In this document: positions 31,633 to 48,550 of the stretch, piece by piece
Layout of the letters: each line of letters begins with the position of its first letter
How positions within the stretch are numbered: position 1 is the stretch's first letter
Assembly: GCA_017994815.1 (NCBI GenBank)
Contig: JAGOJY010000005.1
Span: 62,001 to 126,000 of the forward strand
Source of the DNA: Acidobacteriota bacterium
GTDB lineage: Bacteria > Acidobacteriota > Polarisedimenticolia > J045
Reading direction: 5' to 3'
DNA: 64,000 bases
Translations under genes and position numbers: made by a program
The notes under the pieces: generated by a model
Database searches by the model: none
The model's input: the letters and a program-made list of their open reading frames with translations, nothing else
What the model was told of the DNA's origin: nothing

Positions 31633-33669
31633 CTACATGGCGATCGTCGGGCCGGCGCCTTCCTCGGCGTGCGCGCGGCGGGCGTCCCAGTAGACGAACG
31701 CCCCGAGCAGGACGAACGCGACGAGGCCGGTCCAGTTGCCGCCGGAGCCGGTGAAGTCGGCCTGCCAGAACTTGGTCCCGGTGCCGTCCTCGATCGCCTT
31801 GACCAGCGCATCGGCCACGCCGGCCAAGGCGCCGCCGGCGATCAGGCCCGAGGCGATCAGCGTCCCGCGGTTCCCGCGCGCGCGGTCGAGCATCTCGTCG
31901 CCCGACCCGCGGCGCACGGCCCACGCCAGGAGCGCGCCCGCCAGCAGCGGGGTGTTCAGCTCCATCGGCAGGTACATGCCGAGCGCGAACGCCAGCGGCG
32001 AGATGCCGATCAGCTGCACGATGACCGAGATCACCGCGCCGATCCCGAACAGGAACCACGGCGCCTCGGACGAGGCCATCACCGAGCGCACCACGGCCGC
32101 CATCGCGTTGGCCTGCGGCGCGGGCAAGGCGCCCGGCTTGTCCGGCGTGTAGCCGTACTGGTGCGCGAACAGCATGATCACCGCGGTCACGGTGACCGAG
32201 GCCACGATCGAGCCGACGATCAACGCGAGCTGGATCCGCCGCGGGGTGGCGCCGATCCAGTAGCCGACCTTCAGGAGCGTGACCATCGAGCCGGTCATCG
32301 ACAGCGCCGAGCAGACCACGCCGCCGATCAGGAGCACCGAGATCATCCCGTGCTCGCCGGCGAGGCCGAGCTGCGCGAGCAGCACCGCCGAGACGATCAG
32401 CGTGGTCAGCGTCATGCCGGAGACCGGCGTGATGCTGATCATCGCCACGGCCCAGGCCGAGACCGCGGCGAACAGGAACGAGATCAAGAGCGTCAGCAGC
32501 AGCGAGACCGTCGCGATGCCGGTCGCCCCCGGCGTGCCCGCCAGGACCGAGAAGCGGAAGTAGACGAAGATCACCGCGGCCAGCGCGATCCCGCCGCCGA
32601 TGACCCAGCGCAGCGGCAGGTCGAGGTCGGTCCTTTCGCTCGCCGCCGCCGGCCCACGCCGGCGCGCGCGCCCCAGCTCGGCGCCGACCTTGCCGATCGC
32701 CTGCACGATCACCGGCGACATGCGCAGGATCGACAAGACGCCGGCGGCGAAGATCCCGCCGATGCCGATGTAGCGGACATGCTCGTAGAAGATGTCCTCG
32801 GCGCCGAGGCCGGCGATCGGCGGGCGCCCGGCGAAGACCGGCCCCGCCGCGCCGGCGCCGATCTTCGCGAACAGCGGGACCAGCACCCAGTACGACAGGA
32901 ACGATCCGGCGCAGATCACCGCCGCGTAGCGCACGCCGATGATGTAGCCCAGGCCGAGCACCGCGGCCGACGTGTTGAGCGTGAACAGCGCCTTGAGGTC
33001 CTCGGTGAAGGTGCGCATCGGCTCGACCAGCGCGGTGGTGAAGATGTCGCGCCAGAGCCGCAGGTTCAGCGCCATGAAGTCCAGGACGAAGCCGACCCCC
33101 ATCGAGTACAGCAGCACCAGCGCCTGCCGGCCGCCGCGCGCGCCGGTGACGAGGATCTCGGTCGTCGCCGTGGCCTCGGGGAACGGCAGCTTGCCGTGCA
33201 TGTCGGCGACGAAGTAGCGGCGAAACGGGATCAGGAACAGGACGCCGAGGATCGCGCCGAGCAGCGGCACGAAGAAGATCTGGAAGAAGCTCGAGCGGCC
33301 CTCGAGGCCGAGGATGTAGATCGCGGGCATCACGAACACCGAGCCGCCCACGACCACGCCGGCGGTCGCTCCGAGCGTGACGATGTTGACGTTCTCGAGG
33401 AGCGTGGATTCGCGGCGCAGCATCGCCGACAGGCCGATCGCCAGGATCGCGATCGGGATCGCGGACTCGATGCCCTGGCCCAGCTTGAGCGCGACGTACG
33501 ACGCGGCGGCGGAGAAGACGGCCGTCATGGCCAGGCCGAACACGATCGAGCGCGTCGAGACCTCGGTCAGCCGCGCGCCCGGGGGAACGATCGGCCGGTA
33601 GACCTCGCCCGGCTTCAACTCGGTGTAGGCGTTCGCCGGCAACCCGGCGGAAGGGGCGTTCTGGTCCAT
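31633..33669 (-). CDS. OPT-family oligopeptide transporter
   Basis: 678 residues with about 14-16 hydrophobic segments. Family features include [38 protein letters not shown] near the start, [12 protein letters not shown], and a C-terminal [32 protein letters not shown] proteins carry small peptides or metal chelates across the inner membrane by proton coupling; this bacterial subgroup is annotated for peptides. The gene stands alone. An exported S9 peptidase 5 kb away could supply substrates, but this is speculation. Confidence 0.9.
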   Translation of the reverse strand: MDQNAPSAGLPANAYTELKPGEVYRPIVPPGARLTEVSTRSIVFGLAMTAVFSAAASYVALKLGQGIESAIPIAILAIGLSAMLRRESTLLENVNIVTLGATAGVVVGGSVFVMPAIYILGLEGRSSFFQIFFVPLLGAILGVLFLIPFRRYFVADMHGKLPFPEATATTEILVTGARGGRQALVLLYSMGVGFVLDFMALNLRLWRDIFTTALVEPMRTFTEDLKALFTLNTSAAVLGLGYIIGVRYAAVICAGSFLSYWVLVPLFAKIGAGAAGPVFAGRPPIAGLGAEDIFYEHVRYIGIGGIFAAGVLSILRMSPVIVQAIGKVGAELGRARRRGPAAASERTDLDLPLRWVIGGGIALAAVIFVYFRFSVLAGTPGATGIATVSLLLTLLISFLFAAVSAWAVAMISITPVSGMTLTTLIVSAVLLAQLGLAGEHGMISVLLIGGVVCSALSMTGSMVTLLKVGYWIGATPRRIQLALIVGSIVASVTVTAVIMLFAHQYGYTPDKPGALPAPQANAMAAVVRSVMASSEAPWFLFGIGAVISVIVQLIGISPLAFALGMYLPMELNTPLLAGALLAWAVRRGSGDEMLDRARGNRGTLIASGLIAGGALAGVADALVKAIEDGTGTKFWQADFTGSGGNWTGLVAFVLLGAFVYWDARRAHAEEGAGPTIAM

Positions 33670-33971
33670 CGGGCCTCCCGGATCGGCGGATTCTAGGCGC
33701 GGCGCCGGTCCCGGCCCCGCCCCGCGCGCGGCAATTCGACGCCCCGCGGGCCGCGCCGCGCCGGGCGGCCGCTCGCCCCGGGAGGCGCAAGTTCCTTGCA
33801 GTCAGCAACTTGCGCTCGTCACCCGGCCGGTCCCGCGCTTGACGCTCCACGGTCGCGCTGCTACCATCCGCCGCTTGCCGTAACCTTCGCTCCACGTGTA
33901 CCTTGCGCGCCCCGGTGGCGGGCCGGCGGCGTGTTCGCATCCCCCGATCTCGGTCAGGAGGTTTCGTCCGC
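33670..33971 (+). promoter_or_regulatory. Divergent control region upstream of atpHAGDC
   Basis: 302 bases between the OPT and atpH starts. It holds a 9-bp inverted repeat (GCGCAAGTT ... AACTTGCGC, 33785-33815) followed 23 bases later by the candidate promoter listed separately, and AGGAGG at 33957-33962 as the atpH ribosome-binding site. No gene is seen. Confidence 0.6.
33839..33867 (+). promoter_or_regulatory. Candidate sigma-70-type promoter of the atp operon
   Basis: TTGACG (33839-33844), exactly 17 bases, then TACCAT (33862-33867). The -35 matches the consensus in five of six positions. It would give a leader of about 100 bases ahead of atpH. Confidence 0.6.
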
Positions 33972-34526
33972 ATGAAGCGTTCACGACGGGCCGCGGAACG
34001 GCTGGCCCAGGCGCTGGCCGACGCGGTACCGGGCGCCGAACCGCTGGCCGCCGTGCACGACGACATGAAGCGGCTCGCGGAGGTGTTCGAAGCCAGCCGC
34101 GACCTGCGGCGTATCCTCGGCAACCCCGTGGTCCCCGCCGCGTCGAAGGAAGGCGCGGTGCGGGCGATCGCGGAGCGGCTCGACGCGCGGCGCGAGACCC
34201 TCGCGGCCTTCCGGGCGCTGGCCGCGCGCGACGCGTTCACGATGATCCCCGACATCGCGCGCGAACTCGGGCGGCTGGTCGATCGCCGCCGCGGGATCCA
34301 CGAGGTCGAAGTCGCCTCGGCCGCGCCGCTCGACGAAGGCGTGCGGCAGAAGCTGCTCGGGGCGCTGACGCAGATGACCGGCGGGCAGGTGCGGCTCGTC
34401 GAGCGGACCGACGCGTCGCTGCTCGGCGGGCTGGTGATCCGCATGGGCGGCAGGGTGTACGACGGCAGCGTGAAGAGCGGCCTGGCGCAGATCCGGGAAC
34501 GCATGATGGCGGGCGCCGGGGCGTAA
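33972..34526 (+). CDS. atpH: ATP synthase delta subunit
   Basis: 184 residues. The helical N-terminal domain ends near DRRRG. The C-terminal region [39 protein letters not shown] is the family signature that binds the peripheral stalk. AGGAGG sits 9 bases before ATG 33972. It connects F1 to the b subunits of F0, which are not encoded here. First gene of the F1 operon. Confidence 0.92.
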   Translation: MKRSRRAAERLAQALADAVPGAEPLAAVHDDMKRLAEVFEASRDLRRILGNPVVPAASKEGAVRAIAERLDARRETLAAFRALAARDAFTMIPDIARELGRLVDRRRGIHEVEVASAAPLDEGVRQKLLGALTQMTGGQVRLVERTDASLLGGLVIRMGGRVYDGSVKSGLAQIRERMMAGAGA

Positions 34527-34549
34527 CCGGCTCGCGGAGACCACGGACG

Positions 34550-36211
<1,662 letters not shown>

Positions 36212-36214
36212 CAG

Positions 36215-38585
<2,371 letters not shown>

Positions 38586-38652
38586 GGCAGGGGGCCGCCC
38601 CCGGCGGCCCGGTACAATTGGGGCCTGTTTGGCCGGAGAATGGGTGCCGGTG

Positions 38653-39066
38653 ATGCTGCCGCAGAAGATCCACCTGGAGATCGTCACGCCCGAGCGCCGC
38701 GTTTTGGCGCGCGACGTGGACGAGGTCGTGTTGCCGGGCGCGCTGGGCTCGTTCGGCGTTTTGCCCGGTCACGCGCCGATGCTCGCCGGACTTGCGCCTG
38801 GCGTGGCGCAGGTCCGCACGGGTGCGCGGCAGGAGATCCTCGCCATCGGCCGCGGGTTCGCGGAAGTCCAGCCGAACCGCGTCACGGTCATGGCCGAGAG
38901 CGCCGAGCGGCTCGAGGAGATCGACCTCGAGCGCGCGCGGCAAAAGGTCGCCGAGGTCGAGCAGGCGATGCTCGGCGAGCACGCGCAGGGCGAGCTTGAA
39001 GCCCTGCATCTCCGATTGCAGAAGCACCAGGCACGCCTGGTTGCCGCGCAACGGTCTTCTTCCTGA
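38653..39066 (+). CDS. atpC: ATP synthase epsilon subunit
   Basis: From ATG 38653 the product is 137 residues, matching the usual length; in-frame TTG 38629 or GTG 38644/38650 would add a few. The N-terminal beta domain includes KIHLEIVTPERRVLARDVDEVVLPGALGSFGVLPGHAPMLAGL, and a C-terminal helical hairpin follows (EEIDLERARQKVAEVEQAML). It couples gamma to the c-ring and can inhibit hydrolysis. Last gene of the F1 set. Confidence 0.93.
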   Translation: MLPQKIHLEIVTPERRVLARDVDEVVLPGALGSFGVLPGHAPMLAGLAPGVAQVRTGARQEILAIGRGFAEVQPNRVTVMAESAERLEEIDLERARQKVAEVEQAMLGEHAQGELEALHLRLQKHQARLVAAQRSSS

Positions 39067-39101
39067 ACCGGGGCCGCCAAAAGCGGCCGGTGGAGGGCGC
39101 G

Positions 39102-40277
39102 ATGGGCCGACGTTCCGCATCCATCCGAGTGTTCGGTCCCGCGATCGCGGGAGTCCTGCTCCTGTCCGTCGCGTTGGTGCCGCTGACCGGGTGCCCCAAG
39201 GCGCCGATCCCGGTCGGCGCGGTCATCTCCGAGTCGGGCGAGGCCGACGCGTACGGTCCCAACATCCGCCGCGGCATGGAACTGGCGCTCGAACAAGTGA
39301 ACAAGAAGGGCGTTCTGGGCGGCTACAAGCTCGAGTTCCAGTTCGTCAACGACGAGAGCTCGCCGGAAGAGGCGGCCAAGCTGGCGGACGAGCTGGCGAC
39401 CAAGTTCAACGTGCGCGCGATCATCGGCGGCGTTTCCTCGCCGGTGGCGCTGGCGCTGGCACGCGTGGCGAACGAGAAGAACGTCCCGGTCCTCAGCCCG
39501 TCCGCTTCCAGCCCGCAGCTGACGAGCGTGGCCGGCGAGTACTTCCAGAGGATCTACCCCAGCGACCTGAACGAGGCCCGTGAAATGGCGCGGCTCGCGC
39601 GCACGCTCAACGTGAACCGGGTCGCGGTCGTCGCGGTGGCCAACGAGTTCGGCCAGGCCAACGCCAACCTGTTCGTCGAGGCCTACAGCGGGCCGAACTA
39701 CGAAGTCGTGCTGCGCGAGAACTACAACGGCTCGCTCCCGCCGGCCGACGCCGACGCGCTCTCGACCCGGATCGCCGAGGCCCAGCCCGCGGCAATCTAC
39801 GTCGCCGCGTACATGTACGACGTCGCCAATCTCCTCTCCGCGCTGCACCAGCGCCAGCTACAGATCCCGGTCCTGACCACCTCCGCCGTCACGCGCGAGA
39901 TCCTCGACCTGGCCGGCGAGGCCGCGGACCGGCTGGTGTTCCCGCAGGCGCTGTTCGAGCACGACACGTCGCCGAAGGCCGCCGAGTTCAACAAGACGTT
40001 CCAGGCGAAGTACAACGAGGAGCCGAACGTCTTCGCGGCGTATGGCTACGACGCCGTCATGGTGCTCGCCCGGGCCATCGACAAGACGCGCGTCGCGTCC
40101 GCGCCGGAGATCCGCGACCAGCTGCGGCAGATCCACTACGACGGGTTGACCGGGCCGATCAGCTTCGACGAGCACGGCGACGTCAAGCGCTCGCCGCACA
40201 TCCACGCGGTGGTCAGGGGAGAGATCGTCGAGTTCACCGAGATGGACCGCTCGATGATCGGCTTCCTCGCGCCGTGA
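39102..40277 (+). CDS. Periplasmic substrate-binding lipoprotein, branched-chain amino-acid type
   Basis: 391 residues with a lipoprotein signal ending in LVPLTGC. The mature part is a type I periplasmic-binding fold: IPVGAVISESGEADAYGPNIRRGMELALEQVN, AIIGGVSSPVALALA, and FAAYGYDAVMVLARAIDKT. This is the Leu/Ile/Val-binding class used by ABC importers and some sensors. No permease or ATPase gene is adjacent, so ligand and partner are unknown. GGAGG precedes ATG 39102. It overlaps the next gene by 4 nt (GTGA). Confidence 0.87.
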   Translation: MGRRSASIRVFGPAIAGVLLLSVALVPLTGCPKAPIPVGAVISESGEADAYGPNIRRGMELALEQVNKKGVLGGYKLEFQFVNDESSPEEAAKLADELATKFNVRAIIGGVSSPVALALARVANEKNVPVLSPSASSPQLTSVAGEYFQRIYPSDLNEAREMARLARTLNVNRVAVVAVANEFGQANANLFVEAYSGPNYEVVLRENYNGSLPPADADALSTRIAEAQPAAIYVAAYMYDVANLLSALHQRQLQIPVLTTSAVTREILDLAGEAADRLVFPQALFEHDTSPKAAEFNKTFQAKYNEEPNVFAAYGYDAVMVLARAIDKTRVASAPEIRDQLRQIHYDGLTGPISFDEHGDVKRSPHIHAVVRGEIVEFTEMDRSMIGFLAP

Positions 40278-40783
40278 GCGTGGCCGACCCCGCTGCGGCG
40301 CCCGGATTCGCGGGGCTGGAGCGGGTGCGGGCCTGGCGCGCCGCGCTGCGCGGGCAGGGTCGGAGCGTCGCGTTCACGAACGGTTGTTTTGACCTCGTGC
40401 ACGCCGGGCACGTGCGCCTGCTCACCGCGGCGCGCGGGGCCGCCGACGCCCTGGTCGTCGGGTTGAACGACGACGCCTCGGTGCGGCGGCTGAAGGGCGC
40501 GGGCCGGCCGCTGGTCCCGCAGGATGAGCGCGGCGAGCTTCTCGCGGCCCTGGAAGCGGTGGATGCCGTCGTGCTGTTCGGCGAGGACACCCCGCTGCGG
40601 CTGATCCTGGACCTCGAACCCGACGTTCTCGTGAAGGGCGCCGACTGGCCGGAGGACCGCATCGTCGGCGCGCGCGAGGTGCGCGCGTGGGGCGGGGAGG
40701 TCGTCCGCGTCGAGCTGGTCCCCGGGACGTCCACGAGCGCGATCATCAGGCGCATCCGCGAGCGCTACGGCAGCGCCGGCTGA
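40274..40783 (+). CDS. rfaE2: D-glycero-beta-D-manno-heptose 1-phosphate adenylyltransferase
   Basis: 169 residues matching the C-terminal (nucleotidyltransferase) domain of HldE, here a separate protein. It has TNGCFDLVHAGHVRLL with the HxGH motif, VGLNDDASVRRLKGAGRPLVPQDER, PDVLVKGADW and the C-terminal GTSTSAIIRRIR. It makes ADP-heptose for the inner core of lipopolysaccharide, which supports a diderm cell. The kinase half and other heptose genes are not nearby. Confidence 0.92.
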   Translation: MSVADPAAAPGFAGLERVRAWRAALRGQGRSVAFTNGCFDLVHAGHVRLLTAARGAADALVVGLNDDASVRRLKGAGRPLVPQDERGELLAALEAVDAVVLFGEDTPLRLILDLEPDVLVKGADWPEDRIVGAREVRAWGGEVVRVELVPGTSTSAIIRRIRERYGSAG

Positions 40784-40787
40784 CCGC

Positions 40788-41567
40788 ATGCGTCCCGGCC
40801 GCGATCCGACGCAGCGATTCTCCGGCCGGGCCGACGACTACGCGCGCCATCGCCCGGGCTATCCCCCGGACCTGCTGCGCGCCATCGCGCGCGAGGCCGC
40901 GCTGTCCGAACGCTCCGCCGTCGCCGACATCGGGTCGGGCACCGGGATCTCCACGGAGCTGTTGCTCGGGCGCGGCTGCACGGTCTTCGCGGTCGAGCCG
41001 AACCAAGAGATGCGGGCGCGGGCCGAGCGCCGGCTGGCGGCGCGCGCGGGATTCGTCAGCGTCCGCGGCTCCGCGGAACGCACGACGCTCCCGGACGCGA
41101 GCGTGGACCTGGTCGCGGCCGGGCAGGCGTTCCACTGGTTCGACCGCGAGCGCGCGCGGCAGGAGTTCCGGCGCATCCTGCGCCCGCCCGGCTGGGTCGC
41201 GTTGTTCTGGAACTCGCGCCGCGCCGACACGCCGTTCCTCGCCGCGTACGAGGCGCTGCTCCAGCGCTTCGCCGTCGATTACCGCGAGGTGAACCACGAG
41301 CGCGTCGGGTCGGCCGAGATCGCCGCGTTCCTCGGCGGCCCGCCGCTGGAGCGCTCGTTCCCGAACGAGCAGGCGCTCGATTGGGACGGCTTGCGCGGCC
41401 GGCTGCTCTCGTCTTCCTACGCGCCGCCCGCCGGGCATCCCGACCACGCCCCGATGCTGGTAGAACTCCGCCGCACCTTCGACGCGCACGCCGAGGGCGG
41501 ACGCGTGCGCATGCTCTACGACACCCGCCTGTACCTCGGGCGGCAGGGCGGGGACGGCGACCGCTGA
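40788..41567 (+). CDS. Class I SAM-dependent methyltransferase
   Basis: 259 residues. The start RFSGRADDYARHRPGYP is typical of a methyltransferase group with unassigned substrates. SAM motif I is VADIGSGTGISTELLL, followed by acidic VEPNQEM and the motif IV/V region VDLVAAGQAFHWFD. It follows rfaE2 by 4 bases, so the two are probably co-transcribed. Substrate unknown. Confidence 0.85.
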   Translation: MRPGRDPTQRFSGRADDYARHRPGYPPDLLRAIAREAALSERSAVADIGSGTGISTELLLGRGCTVFAVEPNQEMRARAERRLAARAGFVSVRGSAERTTLPDASVDLVAAGQAFHWFDRERARQEFRRILRPPGWVALFWNSRRADTPFLAAYEALLQRFAVDYREVNHERVGSAEIAAFLGGPPLERSFPNEQALDWDGLRGRLLSSSYAPPAGHPDHAPMLVELRRTFDAHAEGGRVRMLYDTRLYLGRQGGDGDR

Positions 41568-41631
41568 CGTCGAGTGCCCGAGGCCGCGTCCCCATAGCGC
41601 CGAAAATCGTCGTGGTCCATGCTTTCCCGCC

Positions 41632-45089
<3,458 letters not shown>

Positions 45090-45093
<4 letters not shown>

Positions 45094-45974
45094 ACCGCGG
45101 AGCGCTCGTGGCGGCGGCCTTGCTGGCGCTGCCCGGCTGCCGCGGCGCCGCTCCCGGCGGCGAGCCGGCGGGCGGGCCGGTCGCCGCGGCGGGCGACGAG
45201 CAGATCACGCCGGCCGAGTTCGAGCGCTACCTGCGGCGCGAGACCGGCGTCGGGCCGGCGGAGATCGACGGCGCGGCCAAGAAGCTCCTCTTGGAAGAGC
45301 TGATCGCGGAGGAGTTGCTCGCGTTCGCGGCGGAGGGCGAAGGGCTGACGCCGCCGGCGGAGGACGTGGACGCGGAGGTGCGGCAGCTCCAGTCCCTCGG
45401 CGCGGGCGGCACGCCGGAGGAGTTGCGCCACGAAGCGCTGCGCCGGCTGCGGGCCGAGCTTTACGAGCGCGCCGTGCTGGCGCCCGCGGTCCGCGTGCAG
45501 GAGGACGAAGTCGAGCGCACCATGAGCGCGCGGGCGGATCCGGGCGCCGGGAGCGTCGCCTTCCGGCAGATCCTGGCCGAGAACCGGGCCGACGCCGAGC
45601 GCGCGCGGGAGCGGGTGACCCGGCGGGGCGAGTCGTTCGAGGACGTGGCGCAGCAGATCTCCGTCGCGCCGGACAAGGGCACGGTGCAGTCCCGCCGCCT
45701 CGACCAGCTGCCCGAGCCGGCCGCGTCGGCGTTGCGCCGCCTGCAACCCGGGCAGACCTCGGACGTGCTGGCGCTGGGTGATTCGTTCTATCTTTTCCGG
45801 CTCGAGGCGCGGGTCGCGGACCCCGATCCCGGCCGGGCGCGGGAGCGGGCCGACGCGCGCTCGCGGCTCGAGCAGGACCAGCTGGAGAAACTCCGGGCGG
45901 CGCGGCTGGCCGAACTCGCCAGCCGCCACCCGGTGACGGCCCCGGGACTTCCCGGGCAGGAGACGACCCGATGA
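45090..45974 (+). CDS. PpiC/SurA-like foldase lipoprotein
   Basis: 294 residues with a lipoprotein signal (LVAAALLALPGC). A SurA-like helical region (ITPAEFERYLRRETG..LLLEELIAEELLAF) is followed by a parvulin-type domain: AFRQILAENRADAERARERVTRRGESFEDVAQQIS, then LRRLQPGQTSDVLALGDSFYLFRLE. The usual parvulin GGxLG is replaced by KGTVQSRRL, so isomerase activity is uncertain. It is coupled to mfd upstream and to a second foldase downstream (4-nt overlaps), suggesting an outer-membrane-protein folding role. Confidence 0.85.
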
Positions 45975-47017
45975 CCGAATGGCTGTTGCTGTTCGCCCTC
46001 GCGGGCGCGCAGGTGGCGCAGCAAGCGCCGGTCCCGGAAGCGCCCCCGGCCGGGGCGGTGGCTCCGCCGGGAGAGGAGGTCGTCGAGGAAATCGTCGCCT
46101 GGATCAACGACGACATCATCACCCGCAGCGACCTGCGCGAGGCCGAGCAGGCGGCGATGCAGCAGCTCATGGAATCGAGCAAGGGCAGCGCCGCGGGGAT
46201 GTCGGACCAGATCCGCGAGGTCAGCTCGCGCGTGCTCGTCGGGCTGATTTCCGACCGCCTGCTGATCCAGGAAGCGGAGCGGCTGTTCGACATCGAGAAC
46301 GTCAAGAAGGACCTGGTCAAGCGTTTCAAGGAGCGCCAGCAGATCAAGACCGAGGAGGAGCTCGACCGACTGCTCGAGCGCTGGGGCATGAGCCGCGAGG
46401 AGATGATGGACCGGCTGCTCGCGAGCGCGGTCCCGGACTACGTCGTCGACACGCAGGTGACGCGCAACCTCGGCGTCTCGGAGAAGGAGTCGCGCGAATA
46501 CTACGAGCAGCACCGGGACCGGTTCACGACGCCGGGGCGGGTGATGTTCCGCGAGATCGTGCTGCTCGTCGATCCCGAGCGGCGCGAGAGCCGCCGCGCG
46601 GAGGCGGAGCGGATCGTCGGCCGCGCGCGCGCGGGCGAGGACTTCACGACGCTGGTGCGCGAGCTGTCGGAAGGGCCCTCGAAAGCGCTGGACGGGCTGA
46701 TCGGACCGCTGCCGCCGAGCGACCTCGCCCCCGAGATCGCGCGCGCGGTCAGCAGCCTGCAGCAAGGAGCCGTCTCGGACCCGATCGCCACGCCACAGGG
46801 ATGGCACATCATCCGCGTCGAGGAGCGGAAGGACGAGAAGGTCGCGCCGTTCGACGAAGTGCGGCTCGAGGCCGAGCAGCTCGTCCGCGAGCAGAAGCTC
46901 CCGCCGGCGTACGAGACGTACGTATCGGGGCTGTGGAAGGCCGCCACGATCGAGGTCCGCCGGGGATATGCGAGCAGGATCGGCCCGCCTTGGAGCGACA
47001 TGGTCGTCCCGCGGTAG
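45971..47017 (+). CDS. SurA-like peptidyl-prolyl isomerase
   Basis: 348 residues with a short N-terminal hydrophobic segment. The SurA N-domain reads EEIVAWINDDIITRSDLREAE. One parvulin domain follows (RVMFREIVLLVDPERR, EDFTTLVRELSEGPSKALDGLIGPLPPSDLAPEIARAV, SDPIATPQGWHIIRVEER). It would chaperone outer-membrane proteins in the periplasm. E. coli SurA has two parvulin domains; this has one. Two foldases side by side may share clients. Confidence 0.87.
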   Translation: MTEWLLLFALAGAQVAQQAPVPEAPPAGAVAPPGEEVVEEIVAWINDDIITRSDLREAEQAAMQQLMESSKGSAAGMSDQIREVSSRVLVGLISDRLLIQEAERLFDIENVKKDLVKRFKERQQIKTEEELDRLLERWGMSREEMMDRLLASAVPDYVVDTQVTRNLGVSEKESREYYEQHRDRFTTPGRVMFREIVLLVDPERRESRRAEAERIVGRARAGEDFTTLVRELSEGPSKALDGLIGPLPPSDLAPEIARAVSSLQQGAVSDPIATPQGWHIIRVEERKDEKVAPFDEVRLEAEQLVREQKLPPAYETYVSGLWKAATIEVRRGYASRIGPPWSDMVVPR

Positions 47018-47116
47018 CGCGGCGGCGCGCGGGGCGGGCAGAGGATTGAGCGTCGCCGGCCGCCCGTGCTATGGTCCCCCACGGTCCGCCGGAGTCCGGC
47101 TCGGAAGGGGATCGTC

Positions 47117-47440
47117 GTGGAGAGGAGAGTGGGTAGGCAGGCCGGGTATGCCGACCGCCGTGACCGCGGGTTCAACGGCACGCAGGCGCCGCCGTCGGGG
47201 AACGGGCGCAAGCAGCAGCCGCCCGAGAAAACCCACGCCGAGGAGTACTACTACCTCAAGCAGATGGGCACCAAGACGCCGATGATCGTGTTGCTCGAGG
47301 GCGGGGAGGAGATCCGCGGCTGGGTCGAGTGGTACGACCAGGACTGCATCAAGGTCCACCGCAACGGTGCGCCGAACCTCTTGATCTACAAGCGCTGCAT
47401 CCGCTACGTCTACAAGGACCCCGAGGCCCCGCTCGGCTGA
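47117..47440 (+). CDS. Hfq-like Sm-fold protein (divergent)
   Basis: 107 residues from GTG 47117 with AAGGGG upstream; GTG 47129 is an alternative. A basic, disordered N-terminus (residues 1-40) precedes an Sm-like core: EYYYLKQMGTKTPMIVLLEGGEEIRGWVEWYDQDCIKV, then LLIYKRCIRYVY. The second motif matches Hfq's LIYKHAI but with Arg in place of the His that contacts uridines in well-studied Hfq proteins. Probably an RNA chaperone with altered specificity. It shares one base with the pdxA start (TGATG). Confidence 0.75.
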   Translation: MERRVGRQAGYADRRDRGFNGTQAPPSGNGRKQQPPEKTHAEEYYYLKQMGTKTPMIVLLEGGEEIRGWVEWYDQDCIKVHRNGAPNLLIYKRCIRYVYKDPEAPLG

Positions 47441-48462
47441 TGACACCGCGCAGCGGCAGGCGCGAGCTCGTGGCCGACGATCGAGATCGTCCCGTCCTCG
47501 CGGTGACCGCCGGGGACCCGTGCGGCATCGGGCCCGAGATCGTGCTCAAGGCGCTCACCGACGAAAGGACCATTGGTGCGGCGCGCCTGCTCGTCGTCGG
47601 CGACGAGCACTGGATGCGCGCCACCGCGCGCCGGCTGCGCATGCGCTGGCCGTTCGGCGCGCCGGCCGCGAGCGACGCCGATCGCCGCTGGGACAAGCCG
47701 CGCCTTCTCGACCTGAAGAACGTGGACGCGTCGCTCCTGCCGGGGCAGATCTCCGCGCTCGCCGGGCGCGCGTCGGCCGAGACGATCGAGCGTGCCGTCG
47801 AGCTCGTGCTCGAGGGCCGCGCGGCGGCGATCGTGACCGCGCCCATTCACAAGGAAGCGCTGTCGCTCGCCGACTACCACGACCCGGGGGCGAGCGAGCT
47901 GTTGGCGCGCCTGACCGCGAGCCGGCAGGTCGCGTCGGTCTTTCTCGCACCCGACTTCGCGGTCGCGATCCTGACCGAGCACCTCTCGCTGCGCGAGTCG
48001 CTGCCCAAGGTGCGCAAGAACCGCATCGTCACGCACCTGAAGCTGCTCGACCGCGAGTGGCAGCGGCTGTTCCGCAGCCGGCCGCGGATCGTCGTCTCGG
48101 CGCTCAACCCGCACGCCGGCGCCGGTGGACGCTTCGGCATCGAGGAGACGCGCGAGATCGAACCGGCGGTGGACGCCGCGCGCGCGGCCGGTCTCATCGT
48201 GTACGGGCCCGAGCCGGCCGATACCGTGTTCGTGCGCGCGCGCGACGGCGAGTTCGACCTGGTGCTGGCGATGTACCACGACCAGGCGATGCTGCCGATG
48301 AAGCTGCTGTTCGGCCGCCGCGCGGTGCTGCTGACGGTCGGGCTGCCGTTCGTCCGCACCGCGGCCGACCACGGCCCGGCGCTCGACATCGCCGGCAAGG
48401 GGATGGCCAACCCCGAGAGCATGGTCCAGGCGATCCTCGCCGCCGCCCGCCTCTCGGGCTGA
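47440..48462 (+). CDS. pdxA: 4-hydroxythreonine-4-phosphate dehydrogenase PdxA
   Basis: 340 residues. The family signatures are present: VTAGDPCGIGPEIVLKAL, VTAPIHKEAL, LNPHAGAGGRFGIEE and YHDQAMLPMKLL, which supply the metal-binding His/Asp set, and LPFVRTAADHGPALDIAGKG. It oxidises 4-phosphohydroxy-threonine in pyridoxal phosphate synthesis by the DXP-dependent route. ATG 47440 overlaps the hfq-like stop by one base; longer in-frame starts lie inside that gene and are unlikely. Confidence 0.94.
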   Translation: MTPRSGRRELVADDRDRPVLAVTAGDPCGIGPEIVLKALTDERTIGAARLLVVGDEHWMRATARRLRMRWPFGAPAASDADRRWDKPRLLDLKNVDASLLPGQISALAGRASAETIERAVELVLEGRAAAIVTAPIHKEALSLADYHDPGASELLARLTASRQVASVFLAPDFAVAILTEHLSLRESLPKVRKNRIVTHLKLLDREWQRLFRSRPRIVVSALNPHAGAGGRFGIEETREIEPAVDAARAAGLIVYGPEPADTVFVRARDGEFDLVLAMYHDQAMLPMKLLFGRRAVLLTVGLPFVRTAADHGPALDIAGKGMANPESMVQAILAAARLSG

Positions 48463-48550
48463 CGCGGGACCACGTCCGCCTCGCGCGTGGTGAGGTGTCA
48501 GAGTCGGCTGCCCCCGTCGTCTCCGTCGTAGGAGCCGCCGCAGGCGGGTG

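Noticed and set aside
29350..33696. 1448-codon open frame on the plus strand
   Set aside because: It runs antisense to the calcium-motif protein and the OPT transporter, both with clear signals and family motifs. Long antisense frames are expected at this GC content.
26913..33803. Shared 11-mer TCCTTGCAGTC upstream of the XRE-TPR gene (26913-26923) and of atpH (33793-33803)
   Set aside because: Many 11-base matches are expected by chance in 64 kb, and the surroundings differ.
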